Below are positions 39,279-46,995 of a stretch of 64,000 nt of DNA, in pieces. The position numbers were made by a program, and so were the translations under genes. Source of the DNA: Pseudomonas tumuqii (GTDB lineage Bacteria; Pseudomonadota; Gammaproteobacteria; Pseudomonadales; Pseudomonadaceae); assembly GCF_013184545.1 (NCBI RefSeq), contig NZ_JAAOJA010000001.1, forward strand, positions 620,001 to 684,000, written 5' to 3'. Each line of letters starts with the position of its first letter. Positions within the stretch are counted from its first letter, which is position 1. The notes under the pieces were generated by a model. The model saw only the letters and a program-made list of their open reading frames with translations. It made no database searches and was not told the origin of the DNA.

Positions 39279-40193
39279 CTATGGCCTGCGACAGCTGTCG
39301 CAGGCTTGCAAGGCCGCCTGGCGCAGGCGCGGCAACTGCACGGCAAGCAGCTGAAAGTGCTCCAGGCGTTCGTAACACAGCACCAGTTCGCCGCCGGTGC
39401 GGCTGTACCAGGAGTCTGGCGCGCCGCAGCTGGCCAGGCGCAGCACCAGATCACGGGGCAGGCGGTACGTCTCGCTGGCGCGGGCGGCGATGGCCTCCAC
39501 TTCGCCCGAGCGGCGGATCTGTTCGAGCAGGCGCTGACTCTCTTCCAGTCGCAGGCTCGGCAGCTCGTAGATCACCTGGATACGATGGCCGATCGGCTCG
39601 CCCGGGCGGCGGCCGTGTTGTTGCTCGACCCAGGCCAGGGCCTTGCGCACCTGGGCGTATTCCTGGTCGCAGTAGAGGGCGCGCTCCACCGGCAAGCCGG
39701 TGATCTTGGGCACCCATTCCAGCCGATCCGGATCGCTGCCGTAGATCAGGCAGGCCAGATTGTAGAAGCGCTGGGCGTCGAGCCCATGGCTGGCCCAGGC
39801 ATACACTTCCTCATGCTCCGGTTTCGCCCGTTGCCATTCCAGCCGCCAGTAATCGGCGATGTCCAGCAGTTTGGCGTAGAAATCGGCGTCGCGCTGACGC
39901 CCGGAGGCGAGGAACAGGCTGATGAAGCCGAGTTGATCGGCGGCATCCTCCTCGCGGCCGAGCACCGGAAGATCCAGTTCGGCGATCAGCAGGTGGCCCA
40001 TTTCGTGCGTCAGGGTGAACTCGGCATTCACCGCGACGAAGCGTGCGCTGTCGCTGCGCAGTGCTTCCGGTGGCGGTTCTTCAGTGGCCATGCCCGCCGC
40101 ACCGGTCAGTAGCAGTGCCAGGCAGAGCGTGGCGCGCACAACCAGGCGGCGACCCAGAGTCGCAGGGCTGGGTTGGCTGCAGGGCGGTTTCAT
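39279..40193 (-). CDS. DUF4344 putative metallopeptidase
   Basis: 304-residue exported protein. A signal peptide (hydrophobic LVVRATLCLALLLTGAAG, about 17-34) precedes a zinc-peptidase-like segment TLTHEMGHLLIAELDLPVLG with H63-E64-x-x-H67, and the conserved EEDAADQLG about 15 residues later that may give the third ligand. Activity is not established for the family. Start ATG 40193 has GAGGAG eight bases upstream. Confidence 0.85.
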   Translation of the reverse strand: MKPPCSQPSPATLGRRLVVRATLCLALLLTGAAGMATEEPPPEALRSDSARFVAVNAEFTLTHEMGHLLIAELDLPVLGREEDAADQLGFISLFLASGRQRDADFYAKLLDIADYWRLEWQRAKPEHEEVYAWASHGLDAQRFYNLACLIYGSDPDRLEWVPKITGLPVERALYCDQEYAQVRKALAWVEQQHGRRPGEPIGHRIQVIYELPSLRLEESQRLLEQIRRSGEVEAIAARASETYRLPRDLVLRLASCGAPDSWYSRTGGELVLCYERLEHFQLLAVQLPRLRQAALQACDSCRRP

Positions 40194-40317
40194 CCCCGGC
40201 TCCTCGCGGCAGACGGTAGAACCATTACCTCTGACTCTAGCAGCCTGGCGGGCGTGGGGCTGAACGAGTGGGACGGCCTGCTCCGTCTTCGACGCCGCGC
40301 TGTCGCGCAGCAAACTG

Positions 40318-40411
40318 TGTAGGAGCCAGGGGGACGCCTAGTTCTTGCTGCGGTTCGGCGCTCCGACGATGCTTTTGATCTGCAAGGATCGCCAGCAAGC
40401 TGGCTCCTACA
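40318..40411. repeat. REPIN-like element (tgtaggagccag family)
   Basis: Twelve-base arms tgtaggagccag (40318-40329) and ctggctcctaca (40400-40411) enclose 70 bases. The right end gcaaggatcgccagcaagctggctcctac is the usual Pseudomonas REP arrangement in inverted orientation. It lies between co-directional genes in a 305-base gap with no gene; the rest (about 40412-40469) is unusually AT-rich. Confidence 0.72.
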
Positions 40412-40469
40412 AGTCTTTGTGCAGATTTAATTTCTATATATAAAACAATGAGTTATTTTTAGTTTGATA

Positions 40470-40498
40470 AAAGCGGCTGCGGCTAAAGCGCAGCGGCG
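40470..40498 (-). terminator. possible terminator after PPK2
   Basis: On the minus strand an imperfect stem (GCTGCG with CGCAGC as the core) directly after the stop is followed by TTTTATC. Weak stem, so low confidence. Confidence 0.4.
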
Positions 40499-41320
40499 CT
40501 AGTCCGCACCCTGCAGGTCGGCCGCTGTGAAGGGCGGCGGGCGCTGCGGCCATTCGAGCTGCAAACGCTCGAACTCGCGGGCCAGCAGGCTGGCCAGCAG
40601 CCAGTCGCGCAGCCAGCGATGCTCGGCCGGGATCACATACCAGGGCGCCGACTGGCTGTGGCTGGCCGTCAGCAGTTCGCTCCAGCGGTGCTGGCGCTCA
40701 GCGTATTCGCGGTAGGCCAGCAGATCGCTGGGGCGCAGTTTCCAGCGTTTGTCCGGGCGCTGCAGGCGTTGCAGCAGGCGCGCCTTCTGCTCGTCACGGG
40801 AGATCTGCAGGTAGCACTTGAGCGGATGCAGGCGCTGCGCCGGCAGGCCCGCTTCCAGGGCCAGCACGCGCTGCAGGCGCGCCGGCAGTTCGGCGGCGTC
40901 GATCAGGCCGTCGAACAGATCGCTGGCCAGGCCTTCGTAGTAACTGCGGTTGAACACCCCGAGCAGTCCGGGAGCGGGCAGCCTTTGCTGATAGCGCCAG
41001 AGGAAATCATGCCGTCGCTCGCAGGCATTCGGTTGCTTGAAACTGTGCAGGCGCAGGCCTTGCGGGTCGAGACAGTTGAGCACGCGCCTGATCACGCCGT
41101 CCTTGCCGGCGCAGTCCGGGCCTTGCAGCACCAGCAGCAGGGCATCCTGGCCGTTGGCCCAGAGCCGCCGCTGCTGATCGTTGAGCCAGGCGCGCAGTTC
41201 GGGCAGGGCCAGTTGCGCGGTCTTTCTGTCCAGGCCGAAGTCGCGCGCCGGATCCTGGGCAAATGGCGCCGCCGGATCGAGTCGGCAATCGTCGAGAACA
41301 GCGTCGGGCAGGCGTGACAT
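40499..41320 (-). CDS. polyphosphate kinase 2 family protein
   Basis: 273-residue PPK2-type phosphotransferase that should move phosphate between polyphosphate and nucleotides. The Walker A-like loop GPDCAGKDG covers residues 67-75. The Walker B-like block appears as GVFNRSYYEGL, a change from the common FDRSWYNR pattern. The lid region has RDEQKARLLQRL. Start ATG 41320 lies 11 bases after the yejK stop, so the two genes form an operon. Whether it makes GTP, ATP or ADP cannot be told. Confidence 0.87.
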   Translation of the reverse strand: MSRLPDAVLDDCRLDPAAPFAQDPARDFGLDRKTAQLALPELRAWLNDQQRRLWANGQDALLLVLQGPDCAGKDGVIRRVLNCLDPQGLRLHSFKQPNACERRHDFLWRYQQRLPAPGLLGVFNRSYYEGLASDLFDGLIDAAELPARLQRVLALEAGLPAQRLHPLKCYLQISRDEQKARLLQRLQRPDKRWKLRPSDLLAYREYAERQHRWSELLTASHSQSAPWYVIPAEHRWLRDWLLASLLAREFERLQLEWPQRPPPFTAADLQGAD

Positions 41321-41331
41321 GGCGCAGTGCC

Positions 41332-42339
41332 TCAGTCTTTGCGGCGTTTCAGCTGGTCGGTGAGTTGGGTCGGCAGGTTGCGAATGATCAGGGTGCCCTG
41401 GCTCTCGTCGTATTCGACTTTCGAGCCGAGCAGGTGGGCCTCGAAGCTGATCGACAGGCCTTCGGCGCGACCGGTGAAACGCTGGAATTGATTGAGGGTG
41501 CGCTTGTCCGCGGGGATTTCCGGCGACAGGCCGTAATCCTTGTTGCGGATATGCTCGTAGAAGGCCCGCGGACGCTCCTCGTCGATCAGCCCGGACAACT
41601 CCTGCAAGCCCATGGGCTCGCCGATCTTGGCCTGGCTGCTGGCGTAGTCGACCAGGGTCTTGGTCTTCTCGCGGGCAGCTTCTTCCGGCAGGTCCTCGCT
41701 TTCGACGAAGTCGCTGAAGGCCTTGAGCAGGGTGCGGGTTTCGCCCGGCCCGTCGACGCCTTCCTGGCAGCCGATGAAGTCGCGGAAGTACTCCGAGACC
41801 TTCTTGCCGTTCTTGCCCTTGATAAAGGAGATGTACTGCTTGGAATTGGCGTTGTTCTGCCATTCGGAAATGTTGATCCGTGCCGCCAGGTGCAACTGGC
41901 CGAGATCCAGGTGCTTGGCCGGGGTCACGTCCAGCGCCTCGTTGACCGCCACGCCTTCGCTGTGGTGCAGCAGGGCGATCACCAGGTAGTCGGTCATGCC
42001 TTGCTGGTAGTGGGCGAACAGCACATGGCCGCCGGTGGACAGGTTGGATTCCTCCATCAGCTTCTGCAGGTGCTCGACCGCCTGGCGGCTGAAGGCGGCA
42101 AAGTCCTGGCCGCCGTCGAGGTAATGCTTCAGCCAGCCGCTGAACGGGTAGGCGCCGGACTCGGCATGAAACAGCCCCCAGGCCTTGCCCTGCTTGGCGT
42201 TGTAGCTCTCGTTGAGGTCGGCGAGCATGTTCTCGATGGCCTGCGAGGCGCCCAGTTCGGTGTCGCGGGCGTGCAGCACGGCGGGGCTGCCATCGGGTTT
42301 CTTGTCGATCAGGTGGACGATGCAGTGGCGGATCGGCAT
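41332..42339 (-). CDS. yejK: nucleoid-associated protein YejK/NdpA
   Basis: 335-residue nucleoid-associated protein. It begins [17 protein letters not shown] and contains [20 protein letters not shown] and [22 protein letters not shown], the NdpA family blocks. In E. coli the homologue binds the nucleoid and interacts with topoisomerases. First gene of a pair with PPK2. Full length. Confidence 0.95.
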   Translation of the reverse strand: MPIRHCIVHLIDKKPDGSPAVLHARDTELGASQAIENMLADLNESYNAKQGKAWGLFHAESGAYPFSGWLKHYLDGGQDFAAFSRQAVEHLQKLMEESNLSTGGHVLFAHYQQGMTDYLVIALLHHSEGVAVNEALDVTPAKHLDLGQLHLAARINISEWQNNANSKQYISFIKGKNGKKVSEYFRDFIGCQEGVDGPGETRTLLKAFSDFVESEDLPEEAAREKTKTLVDYASSQAKIGEPMGLQELSGLIDEERPRAFYEHIRNKDYGLSPEIPADKRTLNQFQRFTGRAEGLSISFEAHLLGSKVEYDESQGTLIIRNLPTQLTDQLKRRKD

Positions 42340-42409
42340 GGGCGGTCTCTTGATGCGTTAAGCGTTGGGCAGACGGTGGCAGAACTGGTGCTAGCAATTG
42401 CCGCGCAGT

Positions 42410-43753
42410 TTACCCGACTGGCTCGCTCCGGGGCGCTCGGCGTTGCTGCAAGGTGCGCAGTCGCTCGATCACATAGCGCAGGTGCACGTGCAGCTCGTAC
42501 AGCTCGTTGGAGTAGGACAGCGGCACCTCGACCTTGGCCAGTTCGTCCTCCAGTTGCTCCAGGCGCGCGACTTCGGCGTCTAGGCGTTCCGGCAGGGTGC
42601 CGGCATCGAGTTGCCGGTCGATCTCGCGCAGGTACTTGTACCAGCGGTAGATGCGCGCGCGGATGCGCCAGCGGTAGAGTGGGCCGACCGCCTTGAACAG
42701 CGGGATCAGCACCACCAGCAGGGGAATCAGCAGGATGATGTAGCGGTCGGCCAGCGAGGCGATGCGAAACGGCAGGTAGCGCTGCAGCAGTGGCAGGCCG
42801 TTGTTGTAGTAGTGCTCGGCGTCGCCGGACAGCGCGAAGGTGCGCGGTTCGGCGCTGGGAAAGGCGCCGGCCTGATCCAGCAGGCTGCCGTGCTTCATCA
42901 CCTCGCGGGCGGCCTCGAGGATCAGCGGAGCCAGGCCGGGATGGAAGTTCTGGTTGATCACCAGGGTGGCCACCGCCGACAAGGTGACGGTGTCCCGGGC
43001 GGGCGCGTTCTGCGCCAGGTTGAGCAGGCCTTCACCGACCGTGATCCGCTTGAGGAACGGCAGGCGCGCCTCGTAGGCCGCGGCGCGGCGGAAGGTCGCC
43101 AGGCTCAGGTCGGGGTGCGCGGCCAGTTGCTGGACCAGGGCATTTTCCGCCGGGCCGATGAAGAAGGCGGCGTCCAGCTCGCCGGCCATCAGGGCCCTGC
43201 CGGCCTTGCCGCCGCCCGTGGTTTGCCAGCTCGGCGGGTACTGCTCGGGGGTGATCGCATTGGCGCCGAGGATGGCCTCGGTCGCGGCCAGGGTGCCACT
43301 GTCGGCGCTGCCGATAGCCAGGCGCAGCGGCAGCAGGTCGGCGATGCGCTCGAGGTCGAGGCCGCTGCGGTAGAACAGCCACAACGGTTCCTGATAGACC
43401 GCGCCCAGGCTGTGCAGGCGGGCATGGTCGGCGGCGTCGAGCTGGCGCTCCAGGCCGCTCTGCACCAGGGCGATCTCGACCTGGCTATCCGCCGCCAGCA
43501 GGCGCTTGAGGTTGTCCCGCGAACCGGCGCTGGGCACCAGGGTCAGCTCGAAACCCTCTTTGGCCAGCTCCTGCTTGAGCTTCTCGGCGAAGATCCGGTA
43601 ACCGCCACCCTCGGCACCGGTGGCCATGCGGGCGCTCATCGGCGGCGGCGGGGCGACGAAATAGAACACCGCACCAATCAAGGCGGCCAGCACCGGGACT
43701 ATCCACAGGTTGGCCAGGAGCATGATCTTCAGGTCTTTGAGCACGCGGCGCAT
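42410..43753 (-). CDS. TAXI-family binding protein with two membrane anchors
   Basis: 447-residue protein. The TAXI/TRAP-type solute-binding domain (about 38-325; MATGAEGGGYRIFAEKL, VPSAGSRDNLKRL, GGGKAGRALMAGELDAAFF) is tethered by an N-terminal helix (about 14-33) and a C-terminal helix (YIILLIPLLVVLIPLFKAV, about 338-356). It ends in a cytoplasmic basic and coiled-coil tail of about 90 residues. No TRAP permease genes are near, so it is an orphan; it may sense a ligand rather than import it (inference). GGAAG precedes ATG 43753. Confidence 0.85.
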   Translation of the reverse strand: MRRVLKDLKIMLLANLWIVPVLAALIGAVFYFVAPPPPMSARMATGAEGGGYRIFAEKLKQELAKEGFELTLVPSAGSRDNLKRLLAADSQVEIALVQSGLERQLDAADHARLHSLGAVYQEPLWLFYRSGLDLERIADLLPLRLAIGSADSGTLAATEAILGANAITPEQYPPSWQTTGGGKAGRALMAGELDAAFFIGPAENALVQQLAAHPDLSLATFRRAAAYEARLPFLKRITVGEGLLNLAQNAPARDTVTLSAVATLVINQNFHPGLAPLILEAAREVMKHGSLLDQAGAFPSAEPRTFALSGDAEHYYNNGLPLLQRYLPFRIASLADRYIILLIPLLVVLIPLFKAVGPLYRWRIRARIYRWYKYLREIDRQLDAGTLPERLDAEVARLEQLEDELAKVEVPLSYSNELYELHVHLRYVIERLRTLQQRRAPRSEPVG

Positions 43754-43840
43754 GGGGCTTCCTTTCGACGTTCTTTGCCCAAGGATAGAGGCAGGCGGCG
43801 CGCGCGGTCACCTTTGCCGGCGAATAGTCGAAGGGATTGG

Positions 43841-43870
43841 CTGCAGGCGCGAATGAATTCGCGCCTGCAG
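43841..43870. repeat. 30-bp perfect palindrome after yjeH
   Basis: Arms ctgcaggcgcgaat and attcgcgcctgcag (14 bases each) separated by two bases. It lies six bases after the yjeH-like stop. The core gcgaatgaattcgcg is a common Pseudomonas REP form. No T-run follows, so it is a hairpin rather than a typical terminator. Confidence 0.75.
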
Positions 43871-43875
43871 GTTGT

Positions 43876-45153
43876 TCAGGCCGAGGGTGGTGTTTCGCCC
43901 AGCAAACGACGCAAGGGCAAACTGCGGCCGCAATCGAGCAGCGCCAGCAAGGCAAACAAGCCCAGGGCATACCAGGCATCGCCGCCGAGCATGACCAGTA
44001 CCAGCGCGCAGAGTAGCGTGCTGAGGCCAGCCAGCCAGCGCCAGACGCCGCGCAGCAAGACTGCGCCCGCAGCCATGCTCAACAGGTAGATGACCACGAA
44101 GTTGCCGTTGGCGTAGCGGATCAGGTCGTCCACCGAGAGGTTGAGCAGGCCGGCCAGGCCGGCGCACAGGGCGCAGCTCAGCACCACCAGCAGCAGGGCG
44201 CGGGCGGGTACGCCGTGGTGGTTGCGCCGGGCCAGGCGAGCCGGCAGTTTGCCTTCGTCGGCCAGGCTCCAGATCAGGCGGGCGAAACCCTGGATGTAGA
44301 CGTTCATCGAGGCGAAGCAGGCCAGGTAGCCGACTACCGCGATCAGCCAGCGCGCGTGCTCGCCCAGCAGCAGATCGAACAGGCGCGGCAGCGAGGCGGC
44401 GTCGCTGTGCACATCGCCGTACGCCTGAAAGCTCAGCACCGCGACCGAGCAGGCCCAGTACACCAGGCCGGCGAGCAGTACGCCGAACAGCAGGGCCAGG
44501 GGAAAGTCGCGTGCGGGGTTCTTGAACTCCTCGCCCATGTGGGTGAAGGCCTCGATGCCGACGAAACACCAGAACATCACCCCCAGCGCGGCGGGCAGCA
44601 GGTGCCAGGAGTCCGCGATGGGCGGCAGCAGCGGCTGGCTGCTCAGGGGCAAGTCGCCGACCCACCAGATCAGCCCGACGCTGCCGACGATGGCCACGGC
44701 GATCAGGCCCTGCACCAGCCCCGAGGCCTTGGCCGGACGCTGGCCGAGCAGCAGGATGGCGCCGAGGGTGGCGAGCTGGATGGCCAGCGCCTGGCCGCGA
44801 CTCAAGTCGACCACGGCCTGCCAGAAGCCGCTGGCGATATTCAGCGCCGCCGGCAAACCGACCGGCAACACGGCGAGGAACAGCCAGGCACTGAGGCGCT
44901 CCATGCGCGGGCCGAAGGCACGCCCAATCAGGTGCGGCGCACCGCCGGCATGGGGATAGTGACGACCCAGTTGGGCGAAGGTGAAGGCAATCGGCAGGAC
45001 CAGGGCGATGAGGATCATCCAGGCCCACAACGAGGCCGCGCCTGCCGCGGTGGCGGCCAGCGCCGGGACGACGAAAATCCCGGTGCCGAGCAGCGAGGTG
45101 CTCAGCAGACCGATGCCTTGCAGCAGGCCCAGTTCTTGGTTCAGGCGGCTCAT
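43876..45153 (-). CDS. yjeH: YjeH-like amino-acid exporter (APC superfamily)
   Basis: 425-residue inner-membrane transporter with about 12 helices. The opening NQELGLLQGIGLLSTSLLGTG and later AGGAPHLIGRAFGPRMERL and LPVGLPAALNIASGFWQ match E. coli YjeH, which exports methionine and branched-chain amino acids. It is divergent from an Lrp/AsnC-type regulator (128-base gap), a usual pairing for amino-acid export control. Start ATG 45153 (MSRLNQE) begins the family domain. Confidence 0.9.
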   Translation of the reverse strand: MSRLNQELGLLQGIGLLSTSLLGTGIFVVPALAATAAGAASLWAWMILIALVLPIAFTFAQLGRHYPHAGGAPHLIGRAFGPRMERLSAWLFLAVLPVGLPAALNIASGFWQAVVDLSRGQALAIQLATLGAILLLGQRPAKASGLVQGLIAVAIVGSVGLIWWVGDLPLSSQPLLPPIADSWHLLPAALGVMFWCFVGIEAFTHMGEEFKNPARDFPLALLFGVLLAGLVYWACSVAVLSFQAYGDVHSDAASLPRLFDLLLGEHARWLIAVVGYLACFASMNVYIQGFARLIWSLADEGKLPARLARRNHHGVPARALLLVVLSCALCAGLAGLLNLSVDDLIRYANGNFVVIYLLSMAAGAVLLRGVWRWLAGLSTLLCALVLVMLGGDAWYALGLFALLALLDCGRSLPLRRLLGETPPSA

Positions 45154-45281
45154 GTTGTATGCTCTGACGTTTCGTTCGCCATGATAATTCGCCCGCCTGC
45201 TGCAGGATGCTGGCGAAGCGTCGGCTTTGTCCGACGAACTGGCGGAATTGACCGGCAAATTGCCTTTTACCGAGAGCCCAA

Positions 45282-45701
45282 GTGGACAAGTTCGATCAGC
45301 AGATTCTCGCCCTGTTGCGCGCCGATGCACGGGTGCCGGTGAGCCAGATTGCCCGTGCAGTCAACCTGTCGCGCTCGGCGGTGAGTGAGCGCATTCGCCA
45401 GCTGGAGCAGCGCGGCATCATCAGCGGCTACCATGCCCAGGTCGCCCCCCCGGCCGATGCCGGGATCAAGGCCTACCTGGAGTTGTTCTACCAGGGCGGG
45501 CGCTGCGAAAACTACGTGGAGCGTATGCGCAGCTTCAGCGAAGTACGCCGCTGCAGCGGCATCAGCGGCGAGACCGACATGCTGGTGTATATCGAGGCAC
45601 CCTCGATGCAGCGCTTCAGCGAGATCCGCGGGGAGATCGAAAACTACCCCGGCATGCAGAAGGTCAAGACCCATGTGGTGGTCAAGGATTGGGCATTTTG
45701 A
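45282..45701 (+). CDS. Lrp/AsnC-family transcriptional regulator
   Basis: 139-residue regulator. The N-terminal helix-turn-helix (ISQIARAVNLSRSAVSERIRQLE-type, about 20-45) is followed by a RAM effector domain (YLELFYQGG ... GISGETDMLVYIEAPSM). It starts with GTG at 45282 in the pattern MDKFDQQILALL. Probably regulates the divergent yjeH-like exporter in response to amino acids (inference from layout). Confidence 0.92.
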   Translation: MDKFDQQILALLRADARVPVSQIARAVNLSRSAVSERIRQLEQRGIISGYHAQVAPPADAGIKAYLELFYQGGRCENYVERMRSFSEVRRCSGISGETDMLVYIEAPSMQRFSEIRGEIENYPGMQKVKTHVVVKDWAF

Positions 45702-45774
45702 GCCGACCCGCCGGCGCCTTGGCGGTGTTTCCCCCGCGACCCTTTCACAACCTCTCAGCCCGGTAGTCCCGCCC

Positions 45775-46995
45775 ATGCGCATCCTCCACACCTCCGACTG
45801 GCACCTCGGCCAGCACTTCATGGGCAAGACTCGCCAGGCCGAACACCAGGCCTTCTGCGCCTGGCTGATCGAGCAGGTGCGCGGGCATGAGGTCGATGCG
45901 CTGCTGATCGCCGGCGATATCTTCGACACCGGTGCGCCGCCCAGCTATGCCCGCGAGCAGTACAACCGCTTCATCGTCGAGCTGCGTGGCAGCGGCTGCG
46001 AGCTGGTGGTGCTCGGCGGCAATCACGATTCGGTGGCCATGCTCGGCGAGAGCAAGACCCTGCTGGCGCAGCTGGATACCCGGGTGATCCCCGGCGTCTG
46101 CGGGGATCTGAGCGAGCAGCTGCTGGTACTGAAAAAACGCGATGGCAGGCCCGGCGCGCTGCTCTGCGCCATCCCCTTTATCCGCCCGCGCGACGTGTTG
46201 CAGAGCCAGGCCGGACAGAGTGCGCAGGACAAGCAGCTGTCGCTGCAGCAGGCGATCCAGCAGCACTACCAGGCGCTGTATGCCCTGGCCGAGGCCAGGC
46301 GTGACGAGCTGGGCGGCGACTTGCCGATCATCGCCACGGGGCACCTGACCACGGTGGGCGCCAGCGCCAGCGAGTCGGTGCGCGAGATCTACGTCGGCAG
46401 CCTGGAGGCCTTCCCCACCAGCGCCTTCCCGCCGGCGGCCTATATCGCCCTGGGCCATATCCACCGACCGCAGAAGGTCGGCGGCCTGGACCATATCCGC
46501 TACTGCGGCTCGCCGCTGCCGTTGAGTTTCGACGAGGCCAGGCAGCAGAAGGAAGTGTTGCTGGTCGAGCTGGATGGCAGTGGCTTGCGCAGCGTTACCG
46601 CGCTGCCGGTGCCGCGTTTCCAGCCGTTGCTGTCCGTGCGCGGCTCGCTCAAGGAGCTGGAACAGGCGATTGCCGAGGCCGCGCAGCAGGGCAGCAGCGA
46701 GTTGCCGGTGTGGCTGGAGGTGCAGGTGAGCAGCGATGACTACCTCAGCGATTTGCAGCAACGCATCGCCGCGCTGTGCGAGGGCCTGCCGGTCGAGGTG
46801 CTGCGCATCCGCCGCGAGCGCGGCAACGCCGTGGCCGCGTTGCAGGGCCAGGCCCGGGAAACCCTGGACGAGCTGAGCGTGGAGGAGGTGTTCGCCCAGC
46901 GCCTGAGCAGCGAAACCCTGGACGATGCGCAGCAGGCACCCTTGCTCGCCTTGTACCGCCGGGTGGTCGGCGCACTGCGCGAGGGCCAGGCATGA
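45775..46995 (+). CDS. sbcD: exonuclease subunit SbcD
   Basis: 406-residue nuclease subunit of the SbcCD (Mre11-Rad50-like) complex, which cuts DNA hairpins and processes ends. Metallophosphoesterase motifs are in order: SDWHLGQ, GDIFDTG, GGNHDS, TGHLT and GHIHRP. Start ATG 45775 (MRILHTSDWHLG). The TGA overlaps the sbcC ATG by four bases. The window has several long hairpins that are potential substrates for the complex. Confidence 0.97.
   Translation: MRILHTSDWHLGQHFMGKTRQAEHQAFCAWLIEQVRGHEVDALLIAGDIFDTGAPPSYAREQYNRFIVELRGSGCELVVLGGNHDSVAMLGESKTLLAQLDTRVIPGVCGDLSEQLLVLKKRDGRPGALLCAIPFIRPRDVLQSQAGQSAQDKQLSLQQAIQQHYQALYALAEARRDELGGDLPIIATGHLTTVGASASESVREIYVGSLEAFPTSAFPPAAYIALGHIHRPQKVGGLDHIRYCGSPLPLSFDEARQQKEVLLVELDGSGLRSVTALPVPRFQPLLSVRGSLKELEQAIAEAAQQGSSELPVWLEVQVSSDDYLSDLQQRIAALCEGLPVEVLRIRRERGNAVAALQGQARETLDELSVEEVFAQRLSSETLDDAQQAPLLALYRRVVGALREGQA

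Noticed and set aside
40499..42397. Reading the PPK2 gene as a 632-residue fusion
   Set aside because: The extra N-terminal part is an out-of-frame shadow of yejK; PPK2 starts at ATG 41320.
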